Positions 52,228 through 63,818 of a stretch of DNA of 64,000 bases are shown piece after piece; position 1 is the stretch's first letter, and each line of letters opens with the position of its first letter. The translations under genes were made by a program, and so were the position numbers. The notes beneath the pieces were generated by a model. That model was given only the letters and a program-made list of their open reading frames with translations, had not been told where the DNA came from and did no database searches. The DNA comes from Molossus alvarezi (Eukaryota > Chordata > Mammalia > Chiroptera > Molossidae), in NCBI GenBank assembly GCA_037176705.1, contig CM073889.1:53499596-53563595 (forward strand), given 5' to 3'.

Positions 52228-54158
52228 TTGAATGTAAACCCTTGTCCTCAGTGTGAAATGCTGGAATTATCCCGTGGAAATGAATGATAACTCCCGAACT
52301 TATGCTTAACGTACCCTGTGACAAATTCAACCTATTTCTTGATATCTGACAGAATCATCTCCATTATAACAAGGATTCCAAAGAGTTTCAGGCCTTTGAA
52401 CAATGGTCCTGGATTCACATGTTTCAAGAGTATTTCCCAGAAGAACCTATGAAAATACAGTGGATAATCAAAGGTGTGCATCACTGGTGTTCTTTCTCTG
52501 CAGAATTATATAATTACATTCAGTTCAAGAGCAGCATGGAAACCTCAATATGGTGTAGTGGCAATTGGACTGTTCAGTGGCTCTCTGTCCTAAAAACAGT
52601 GTTCCCATTGACTAACTTCTTCACATACTGTCTAAATATGGTGAAGAAATTTCTTGGGCTATACCCACTTCACAAAACATGGAACCAACACTGGTGTTCT
52701 GTTCTGCAGATTATGTGTTAGAACAGTTGAGGAAAGTATTGATTCAAGGTAATGTGGCAACCTAACGTTTGCCTATGCCCTTAGACATACTTCTCACCAG
52801 AGATCGTTTCTAGGAGCGTTTATACACACCAAACCGATTCCAAAAGAACTGTGTTAGAACTCTGCAGTTCAGTTGAGGAAACTCACTTCCATGAAGCCTA
52901 GAGCGTGAGGCTTCTCCAACCATAAGCTGTTTTGGTTAAGTACCTAAGAAATGTCTGTTTGTTAAGGTGTAATCACACGAAAACCTAGCAGTGCACGTTT
53001 CTTTCTCTTGTTCCCTACACACAATTACAAGACTTGCTGGTGCAGTCTCAGATATCCTGAATTATGGGCAAAACTCTGTGAGAGCCAGGGGCAACATTCA
53101 TTGGTGGCATGTTTAAACTTGGGAAATTGAGTACCTTTGCAAGGAAAGTGTGTAGATACATGTTCTAGTAGGAAACTGATGGAATGATTGAATATTTCCA
53201 TTTTGGGTCAGGAAATGCACAGATCTTGGCAAGAGTCATGTGAAACACTTGAATATAGACACTCTCCTCGTGGTGTGGAGAGATCCAGTCTTCTCCTGGA
53301 AAGAACAACTAGGACAGGGCACACTGATGTGTAGAATCAAAAGTTATCCCCTTTTGTGTTCTGTGTTGGTAATGGTTTCCAAGATTGCACAGTTTTCTAC
53401 AACATTTCTCAAGGCGATACTTGGAATAAGTATGGTTTCTTCTGTAGCAGTTTGTTTCGCCTAATTCTTAGAACAGTGAACCAACCTAGGGTCTAGAATG
53501 AAATAATGGAAAGATTGATAACTACTGGTGTTACACATGTGCCATTCTTGAAACAAAGCAACTGAACACATCTAAAGTGATGTAGTTTAAACATTTGATG
53601 TGTACATCCAAGGAGAAATACATGAATGTGAAGACACTGACAATACCATGGGTGTTTCACATTGCATTTCTCTGTGAGTTAGAACAAGAGGAGGGTTCTG
53701 GAGAAAAGGCACTTGTACAGTTGACCTGGGTATCAATTTCAATTAGCTACCCACAAATTACGCCCGGTTTGCGCGGCACAGTTTGCATTGGAGAGTTATC
53801 CAGTGTTGCATGTAAATGCAGCTGACTGCCTTCTTTCCTATACGACAAGAAAGTCAATTTGTACGAGAAGAAGAGGTAACTTTTCAACATACTACTTTTC
53901 TTCCTTGGATATGAGTTGTTTGCCTGGAAGAGTCTACAAAGCATCTGGATACCAAATACAGGCTGCGCTGCAGAAATGAAACATTTTGGTTAGAGCAGTG
54001 TTCAGGTCGTGGAAATCTATACCCTATTCAGTTCTACACACATTCTCTCCATGCGTTACCAAATGAATCAGAGTCATGCCATGGATCCACGATACATTTC
54101 ACTGTTTGTGCCGATTTCCACATTAACATAAGGTGTAGATACTGTTTTCTGCAGAGAA
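52228..54158 (+). repeat. Satellite unit 28 (1931 bp, pentamer position 5)
   Basis: Position 5, matched by unit 33. Marks: 'cttaacgtaccc', 'gacaaattc', 'gaacaatgg', 'gaagaaatttcttgg', 'gagcgtgagg', 4-bp deletion, 'ggcacagtttg', 'gatactgtttt' at the end. Frame 52,419-52,721 is open. Confidence 0.95.
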
Positions 54159-56093
54159 TTGAATGTAAACCCTTGTCCTCAGTGTGAAATGCTGGAATTA
54201 TCCCGTGGAAATGAATGATAACTCCCGAACTTATGCTTAAAATACCCTGTGACAGATTCAACCTATTTCTTGATATCTGACAGAATCATCTCCATTATAA
54301 CAAGGATTCCAAAGAGTTTCAGGCCTTTGAATAATGGTCCTGGATTCACATGTTTCAAGAGTATTTCCCAGAAGAACCTATGAAAATACAGTGGATAATC
54401 AAAGGTGTGCATCACTGGTGTTCTTTCTCTGCAGAATTATATAATTACATTCAGTTCAAGAGCAGCATGGAAACCTCAATATGGTGTAGTGGCAATTGGA
54501 CTGTTCAGTGGCTCTCTGTCCTAAAAACAGTGTTCCCATTGACTAACTTCTTCACATACTGTCTAAATATGGTGAAGAAGATTCTTGGGCTATACCCACT
54601 TCACAAAACATGGAACCAACACTGGTGTTCTGTTCTGCAGATTATGTGTTAGAACAGTTGAGGAAAGTATTGATTCAAGGTAATGTGGCAACCTAACGTT
54701 TGCCTATGCCCTTAGACATACTTCTCACCAGAGATCGTTTCTAGGAGCGTTTATACACACCAAACCGATTCCAAACGAACTGTGTTAGAACTCTGCAGTT
54801 CAGTTGAGGAAACTCACTTCCATGAAGCCTAGAGAGTGAGGCTTCTCCAACCATAAGCTGTTTTGGTTAAGTACCTAAGAAATGTCTGTTTGTTAAGGTG
54901 TAATCACACGAAAACTAGCAGTGCACGTTTCTTTCTCTTGTTCCCTACACACAATTACAAGACTTGCTGGTGCAGTCTCAGATATCCTGAATTATGGGCA
55001 AAACTCTGTGAGAGCCAGGGGCAACATTCATTGGTGGCATGTTTAAACTTGGGAAATTGAGTACCTTTGCAAGGAAAGTGTGTAGATACATGTTCTAGTA
55101 GGAAACTGATGGAATGATTGAATATTTCCATTTTGGGTCAGGAAATGCACAGATCTTGGCAAGAGTCATGTGAAACACTTGAATATAGACACTCTCCTCG
55201 TGGTGTGGAGAGATCCAGTCTTCTCCTGGAAAGAACAACTAGGACAGGGCACACTGATGTGTAGAATCAAAAGTTATCCCCTTTTGTGTTCTGTGTTGGT
55301 AATGGTTTCCAAGATTGCACAATTTTCTACAACATTTCTCAAGGCGATACTTGGCTTAAGTATCGTTTCTTCTGTAGCAGTTTGTTTCGCCTAATTCTTA
55401 GTCAGAACAGTGAAACAACCTAGGGTCTAGAATGAAATAATGGAAAGATTGATAACTACTGGTGTTACACATGTGCCATTCTTGAAACAAAGCAACTGAA
55501 CACATCTAAAGTGATGTAGTTTAAACATTTGATGTGTACATCCAAGGAGAAATACATGAATGTGAAGACACTGACAATACCATGGCTGTTTCACATTGCA
55601 TTTCTCTTTGAGTTAGAACAAGAGGAGGGTTCTGGAGAAAAGGCACTTGTACAGTTGTCCTGGGTATCAATTTCAATTAGCTACCCACAAATTATGCCTG
55701 GTTTGCGCGGCATAGTTTGCATTGGAGAGTTATCCAGTGTTGCATGTAAATGCAGCTGACTGCCTTCTTTCCTATACGACAAGAAAGACAATTTGTACGA
55801 GAAGAAGAGGTAACTTTTCAACATACTACTTTTCTTCCTTGGATATGAGTTGTTTGCCTGGAAGAGTCTACAAAGCATCTCGATACCAAATACAGGCTGT
55901 GCTGCAGAAATGAAACATTTTGGTTAGAGCAGTGTTCAGGTCGTGGAAATCTATACCCTATTCAGTTCTACACACATTCTCTCCATGCGTTACCAAATGA
56001 ATCAGAGTCATGCCATGGATCCACGATACATTTCACTGTTTGTGCCGATTTCCACATTAACATAAGGTGTAGATACCTGTTTTCTGCAGAGAA
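54159..56093 (+). repeat. Satellite unit 29 (1935 bp, pentamer position 1)
   Basis: Repeats unit 24 at lag 9660 with four differences found: 54,530, 55,131, 55,202 and 55,322. Frame 54,350-54,652 is open. Confidence 0.95.
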
Positions 56094-58024
56094 TTGAATG
56101 TAAACCCTTGTCCTGAGTGTGAAATGCTGGAATTATCCCGTGGAAATGAATGATAACTCCCGAACTTATGCTTAAAATACCCTGTGACAGATTCAACCTA
56201 TTTCTTGATATCTGACAGAATCATCTCCATTATAACAAGGATTCCAAAGAGTTTCAGGCCTTTGAATAATGGTCCTGGATTCACATGTTTCAAGAGTATT
56301 TCCCAGAAGAACCTATGAAAATACAGTGGATAATCAAAGGTGTGCATCACTGGTGTTCTTTCTCTGCAGAATTATATAATTACATTCAGTTCAAGAGCAG
56401 CATGGAAACCTCAATATGGTGTAGTGGCAATTGGACTGTTCAGTGGCTCTCTGTCCTAAAAACAGTGTTCCCATTGACTAACTTCTTCACATACTGTCTA
56501 AATATGGTGAAGAAGATTCTTGGGCTATACCCACTTCACAAAACATGGAACCAACACTGGTGTTCTGTTCTGCAGATTATGTGTTAGAACAGTTGAGGAA
56601 AGTATTGATTCAAGGTAATGTGGCAACCTAACGTTTGCCTATGCCCTTAGACATACTTCTCACCAGAGATCGTTTCTAGGAGCGTTTATACACACCAAAC
56701 CGATTCCAAACGAACTGTGTTAGAACTCTGCAGTTCAGTTGAGGAAACTCACTTCCATGAAGCCTAGAGAGTGAGGCTTCTCCAACCATAAGCTGTTTTG
56801 GTTAAGTACCTAAGAAATGTCTGTTTGTTAAGGTGTAATCACACGAAAACTAGCAGTGCACGTTTCTTTCTCTTGTTCCCTACACACAATTACAAGACTT
56901 GCTGGTGCAGTCTCAGATATCCTGGATTATGGGCAAAACTCTGTGAGAGCCAGGGGCAACATTCATTGGTGGCATGTTTAAACTTGGGAAATTGAGTACC
57001 TTTGCAAGGAAAGTGTGTAGATACATGTTCTAGTAGGAAACTGATGGAATGATTGAATATTTCCATTTTGGGTCAGGAAATGCACAGATCTTGGCAAGAG
57101 TCATGTGAAACACTTGAATATAGACACTCTCCTCGTGGTGTGGAGAGATCCAGTCTTCTCCTGGAAAGAACAACTAGGACAGGGCACACTGATGTGTAGA
57201 ATCAAAAGTTATCCCCTTTTGTGTTCTGTGTTGGTAATGGTTTCCAAGATTGCACAGTTTTCTACAACATTTCTCAAGGCGATACTTGGAATAAGTATGG
57301 TTTCTTCTGTAGCAGTTTGTTTCGCCTAATTCTTAGAACAGTGAACCAACCTAGGGTCTAGAATGAAATAATGGAAAGATTGATAACTACTGGTGTTACA
57401 CATGTGCCATTCTTGAAACAAAGCAACTGAACACATCTAAAGTGATGTAGTTTAAACATTTGATGTGTACATCCAAGGAGAAATACATGAATGTGAAGAC
57501 ACTGACAATACCATGGGTGTTTCACATTGCATTTCTCTGTGAGTTAGAACAAGAGGAGGGTTCTGGAGAAAAGGCACTTGTACAGTTGACCTGGGTATCA
57601 ATTTCAATTAGCTACCCACAAATTACGCCCGGTTTGCGCGGCACAGTTTGCATTGGAGAGTTATCCAGTGTTGCATGTAAATGCAGCTGACTGCCTTCTT
57701 TCCTATACGACAAGAAAGTCAATTTGTACGAGAAGAAGAGGTAACTTTTCAACATACTAGTTTTATTCCTTGGATATGAGTTGTTTGCCTGGAAGAGTCT
57801 ACAAAGCATCTGGATACCAAATACAGGCTGCGCTGCAGAAATGAAACATTTTGGTTAGAGCAGTGTTCAGGTCGTGGAAATCTATACCCTATTCAGTTCT
57901 ACACACATTCTCTCCATGCGTTACCAAATGAATCAGAGTCATGCCATGGATCCACGATACATTTCACTGTTTGTGCCGATTTCCACATTAACATAAGGTG
58001 TAGATACCTGTTTTCTGCAGAGAA
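56094..58024 (+). repeat. Satellite unit 30 (1931 bp, pentamer position 2)
   Basis: Repeats unit 25 at lag 9660; I found no difference by eye. Frame 56,285-56,587 is open. Confidence 0.95.
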
Positions 58025-59956
58025 TTGAATGTAAACCCTTGTCCTCAGTGTGAAATGCTGGAATTATCCCGTGGAAATGAATGATAACTCCCGAACTTAT
58101 GCTTAAAGTACCCTGTGACAAATTCAACCTATTTCTTGATATCTGACAGAATCATCTCCATTATAACAAGGATTCCAAAGAGTTTCAGGCCTTTGAACAA
58201 TGGTCCTGGATTCACATGTTTCAAGAGTATTTCCCAGAAGAACCTATGAAAATACAGTGGATAATCAAAGGTGTGCATCACTGGTGTTCTTTCTCTGCAG
58301 AATTATATAATTACATTCAGTTCAAGAGCAGCATGGAAACCTCAATATGGTGTAGTGGCAATTGGACTGTTCAGTGGCTCTCTGTCCTAAAAACAGTGTT
58401 CCCATTGACTAACTTCTTCACATACTGTCTAAATATGGTGAAGAAGATTCTTGGGCTATACCCACTTCACAAAACATGGAACCAACACTGGTGTTCTGTT
58501 CTGTAGATTATGTGTTAGAACAGTTGAGGAAAGTATTGATTCAAGGTAATGTGGCAACCTAACGTTTGCCTATGCCCTTAGACATACTTCTCACCAGAGA
58601 TCGTTTCTAGGAGCGTTTATACACACCAAACCGATTCCAAAAGAACTGTGTTAGAACTCTGCAGTTCAGTTGAGGAAACTCACTTCCATGAAGCCTAGAG
58701 CGTGAGGCTTCTCCAACCATAAGCTGTTTTGGTTAAGTACCTAAGAAATGTCTGTTTGTTAAGGTGTAATCACACGAAAACCTAGCAGTGAACGTTTCTT
58801 TCTCTTGTTCCCTACACACAATTACAAGACTTGCTGGTGCAGTCTCAGATATCCTGAATTATGGGCAAAACTCTGTGAGAGCCAGGGGCAACATTCATTG
58901 GTGGCATGTTTAAACTTGGGAAATTGAGTACCTTTGCAAGGAAAGTGTGTAGATACATGTTCTAGTAGGAAACTGATGGAATGATTGAATATTTCCATTT
59001 AGGGTCAGGAAATGCACAGATCTTGGCAAGAGTCATGTGAAACACTTGAATATAGACACTCTCCTCGTGGTGTGGAGAGATCCAGTCTTCTCCTGGAAAG
59101 AACAACTAGGACAGGGCACACTGATGTGTAGAATCAAAAGTTATCCCCTTTTGTGTTCTGTGTTGGTAATGGTTTCCAAGATTGCACAGTTTTCTACAAC
59201 ATTTCTCAAGGCGATACTTGGAATAAGTATGGTTTCTTCTGTAGCAGTTTGTTTCGCCTAATTCTTAGAACAGTGAACCAACCTAGGGTCTAGAATGAAA
59301 TAATGGAAAGATTGATAACTACTGGTGTTACACATGTGCCATTCTTGAAACAAAGCAACTGAACACATCTAAAGTGATGTAGTTTAAACATTTGATGTGT
59401 ACATCCAAGGAGAAATACATGAATGTGAAGACACTGACAATACCATGGGTGTTTCACATTGCATTTCTCTGTGAGTTAGAACAAGAGGAGGGTTCTGGAG
59501 AAAAGGCACTTGTACAGTTGACCTGGGTATCAATTTCAATTAGCTACCCACAAATTACGCCCGGTTTGCGCGGCACAGTTTGCATTGGAGAGTTATCCAG
59601 TGTTGCATGTAAATGCAGCTGACTGCCTTCTTTCCTATACGACAAGAAAGTCAATTTGTACGAGAAGAAGAGGTAACTTTTCAACATACTACTTTTCTTC
59701 CTTGGATATGAGTTGTTTGCCTGGAAGAGTCTACAAAGCATCTGGATACCAAATACAGGCTGCGCTGCAGAAATGAAACATTTTGGTTAGAGCAGTGTTC
59801 AGGTCGTGGAAATCTATACCCTATTCAGTTCTACACACATTCTCTCCATGCGTTACCAAATGAATCAGAGTCATGCCATGGATCCACGATACATTTCACT
59901 GTTTGTGCCGATTTCCACATTAACATAAGGTGTAGATACCTGTTTTCTGCAGAGAA
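58025..59956 (+). repeat. Satellite unit 31 (1932 bp, pentamer position 3)
   Basis: Repeats unit 26 at lag 9660 with no difference found, including the stop at codon 97 of the recurrent frame from 58,216. Confidence 0.95.
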
Positions 59957-61887
59957 TTGAATGTAAACCCTTGTCCTCAGTGTGAAATGCTGGAATTATC
60001 CCGTGGAAATGAATGATAACTCCCGAACTTATGCTTAAAATACCCTGTGACAGATTCAACCTATTTCTTGATATCTGACAGAATCATCTCCATTATAACA
60101 AGGATTCCAAAGAGTTTCAGGCCTTTGAATAATGGTCCTGGATACACATGTTTCAAGAGTATTTCCCAGAAGAACCTATGAAAATACAGTGGATAATCAA
60201 AGGTGTGCATCACTGGTGTTCTTTCTCTGCAGAATTATATAATTACATTCAGTTCAAGAGCAGCATGGAAACCTCAATATCGTGTAGTGGCAATTGGACT
60301 GTTCAGTGGCTCTCTGTCCTAAAAACAGTGTTCCCATTGACTAACTTCTTCACATACTGTCTAAATATGGTGAAGAAGATTCTTGGGCTATACCCACTTC
60401 ACAAAACATGGAACCAGCACTGGTGTTCTGTTCTGCAGATTATGTGTTAGAACAGTTGAGGAAAGTATTGATTCAAGGTAATGTGGCAACCTAACCTTTG
60501 CCTATGCCCTTAGACATACTTTTCACCAGAGATCGTTTCTAGGAGCGTTTATACACACCAAACCGATTCCAAAAGAACTGTGTTAGAACTCTGCAGTTCA
60601 GTTGAGGAAACTCACTTCCATGAAGCCTAGAGCGTGAGGCTTCTCCAACCATAAGCTGTTTTGGTTAAGTACCTAAGAAATGTCTGTTTGTTAAGGTGTA
60701 ATCACACGAAAACCTAGCAGTGCACGTTTCTTTCTCTTGTTCCCTACACACAATTACAAGACTTGCTGGTGCAGTCTCAGATATCCTGAATTATGGGCAA
60801 AACTCTGTGAGAGCCAGGGGCAACATTCATTGGTGGCATGTTTAAACTTGGGAAATTGAGTACCTTTGCAAGGAAAGTGTGTAGATACATGTTCTAGTAG
60901 GAAACTGATGGAATGATTGAATATTTCCATTTTGGGTCAGGAAATGCACAGATTATGGCAACAGTCATGTGAAACACTTGAATATACACACTCTCCTCGT
61001 GGTGTGGAGAGATCCAGTCTTCTCCTGGAAAGAAAACTAGGACAGGGCACACTGATGTGTAGAATCAAAAGTTATCCCCTTTTGTGTTCTGTGTTGGTAA
61101 TGGTTTCCAAGATTGCACAGTGTTCTACAACATTTCTCAAGGCGATACTTGGAATAAGTATGGTTTCTTCTGTAGCAGTTTGTTTCGCCTAATTCTTAGA
61201 ACAGTGAACCAACCTAGGGTCTAGAATGAAATAATGGAAAGATTGATAACCACTGGTGTTACACATGTGCCATTCTTGAAACAAAGCAACTGAACACATC
61301 TAAAGTGATGTAGTTTAAACATTTGATGTGTACATCCAAGGAGAAATATATGAATGTGAAGACACTGACAATACCATGGGTGTTTCACATTGCATTTCTC
61401 TGTGAGTTAGAACAAGAGGAGGGTTCTGGAGAAAAGGCACTTGTACAGTTGACCTGGGTATCAATTTCAATTAGCTACCCACAAATTATGCCCGGTTTGC
61501 GCGGCATAGTTTGCATTGGAGAGTTATCCAGTGTTGCATGTAAATGCAGCTGACTGCCTTCTTTCCTATACGACAAGAAAGTCAATTTGTACGAGTAGAA
61601 GAGCTAACTTTTCAACATACTACTTTTCTTCCTTGGATATGAGTTGTTTGCCTGGAAGAGTCTACAAAGCATCTGGATACCAAATACAGGCTGCGCTGCA
61701 GAAATGAAACATTTTGGTTAGAGCAGTGTTCAGGTCGTGGAAATCTATACCCTATTCAGTTCTACACACATTCTCTCCATGCGTTACCAAATGAATCAGA
61801 GTCATGCCATGGATCCACGATACATTTCACTGTTTGTGCCGATTTCCACATTAACATAAGGTGTAGATACCTGTTTTCTGCAGAGAA
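59957..61887 (+). repeat. Satellite unit 32 (1931 bp, pentamer position 4)
   Basis: Repeats unit 27 at lag 9660 with no difference found, including all of its private variants. Frame 60,148-60,450 is open. Confidence 0.95.
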
Positions 61888-63818
61888 TTGAATGTAAACC
61901 CTTGTCCTCAGTGTGAAATGCTGGAATTATCCCGTGGAAATGAATGATAACTCCCGAACTTATGCTTAACGTACCCTGTGACAAATTCAACCTATTTCTT
62001 GATATCTGACAGAATCATCTCCATTATAACAAGGATTCCAAAGAGTTTCAGGCCTTTGAACAATGGTCCTGGATTCACATGTTTCAAGAGTATTTCCCAG
62101 AAGAACCTATGAAAATACAGTGGATAATCAAAGGTGTGCATCACTGGTGTTCTTTCTCTGCAGAATTATATAATTACATTCAGTTCAAGAGCAGCATGGA
62201 AACCTCAATATGGTGTAGTGGCAATTGGACTGTTCAGTGGCTCTCTGTCCTAAAAACAGTGTTCCCATTGACTAACTTCTTCACATACTGTCTAAATATG
62301 GTGAAGAAGTTTCTTGGGCTATACCCACTTCACAAAACATGGAACCAACACTGGTGTTCTGTTCTGCAGATTATGTGTTAGAACAGTTGAGGAAAGTATT
62401 GATTCAAGGTAATGTGGCAACCTAACGTTTGCCTATGCCCTTAGACACACTTCTCACCAGAGATCGTTTCTAGGAGCGTTTATACACACCAAACCGATTC
62501 CAAAAGAACTGTGTTAGAACTCTGCAGTTCAGTTGAGGAAACTCACTTCCATGAAGCCTAGAGCGTGAGGCTTCTCCAACCATAAGCTGTTTTGGTTAAG
62601 TACCTAAGAAATGTCTGTTTGTTAAGGTGTAATCACACGAAAACCTAGCAGTGCACGTTTCTTTCTCTTGTTCCCTACACACAATTACAAGACTTGCTGG
62701 TGCAGTCTCAGATATTCTGAATTATGGGAAAAACTCTGTGAGAGCCAGGGGCAACATTCATTGGTGGCATGTTTAAACTTGGGAAATTGAGTACCTTTGC
62801 AAGGAAAGTGTGTAGATACATGTTCTAGTAGGAAACTGATGGAATGATTGAATATTTCCATTTTGGGTCAGGAAATGCACAGATCTTGGCAAGAGTCATG
62901 TGAAACACTTGAATATAGACACTCTCCTCGTGGTGTGGAGAGATCCAGTCTTCTCCTGGAAAGAACAACTAGGACAGGGCACACTGATGTGTAGAATCAA
63001 AAGTTATCCCCTTTTGTGTTCTGTGTTGGTAATGGTTTCCAAGATTGCACAGTTTTCTACAACATTTCTCAAGGCGATACTTGGAATAAGTATGGTTTCT
63101 TCTGTAGCAGTTTGTTTCGCCTAATTCTTAGAACAGTGAACCAACCTAGGGTCTAGAATGAAATAATGGAAAGATTGATAACTACTGGTGTTACACATGT
63201 GCCATTCTTGAAACAAAGCCACTGAACACATCTAAAGTGATGTAGTTTAAACATTTGATGTGTACATCCAAGGAGAAATACATGAATGTGAAGACACTGA
63301 CAATACCATGGGTGTTTCACATTGCATTTCTCTGTGAGTTAGAACAAGAGGAGGGTTCTGGAGAAAAGGCACTTGTACAGTTGACCTGGGTATCAATTTC
63401 AATTAGCTACCCACAAATTACGCCCGGTTTGCGCGGCACAGTTTGCATTGGAGAGTTATCCAGTGTTGCATGTAAATGCAGCTGACTGCCTTCTTTCCTA
63501 TACGACAAGAAAGTCAATTTGTACGAGAAGAAGAGGTAACTTTTCAACATACTACTTTTCTTCCTTGGATATGAGTTGTTTGCCTGGAAGAGTCTACAAA
63601 GCATCTGGATACCAAATACAGGCTGCGCTGCAGAAATGAAACATTTTGGTTAGAGCAGTGTTCAGGTCGTGGAAATCTATACCCTATTCAGTTCTACACA
63701 CATTCTCTCCATGCGTTACCAAATGAATCAGAGTCATGCCATGGATCCACGATACATTTCACTGTTTGTGCCGATTTCCACATCAACATAAGGTGTAGAT
63801 ACTGTTTTCTGCAGAGAA
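61888..63818 (+). repeat. Satellite unit 33 (1931 bp, pentamer position 5)
   Basis: Repeats unit 28 at lag 9660 with differences at 62,309, 62,448, 62,716, 62,729, 63,220 and 63,784. It is the most changed position of the second pentamer. Frame 62,079-62,381 is open. Confidence 0.95.

Larger units (their letters stand above)
44499..54158 (+). repeat. Pentameric higher-order repeat, copy 1 (units 24-28, 9660 bp)
   Basis: Five distinguishable monomers occur in fixed order and then reappear 9660 bp later. Diagnostic marks by unit: 24 'cttaagtatcg' and 'catggctgtttc'; 25 'cctgagtgtg' and 'ctagttttatt'; 26 'ctgtagattatg' and 'tttagggtcagg'; 27 'atcgtgtagtgg' and 'agaaaactagg'; 28 'cttaacgtacc'. 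Similarity at this lag begins before unit 24, somewhere between ~43,855 (still unit-21-like 'caaccaaggg' and 'aaggattg') and 44,110 ('ggcacag'), so the duplicated segment is out of phase with the chosen unit boundary. Confidence 0.95.
54159..63818 (+). repeat. Pentameric higher-order repeat, copy 2 (units 29-33, 9660 bp)
   Basis: This reproduces units 24-28 in order and length (1935, 1931, 1932, 1931, 1931 bp in both). The differences I found against copy 1 are single bases at copy-2 positions 54,530, 55,131, 55,202, 55,322, 62,309, 62,448, 62,716, 62,729, 63,220 and 63,784, which is about 99.9% identity. Units 30-32 looked identical to 25-27 by eye. A third copy does not follow in register (see unit 34). 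Confidence 0.95.
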
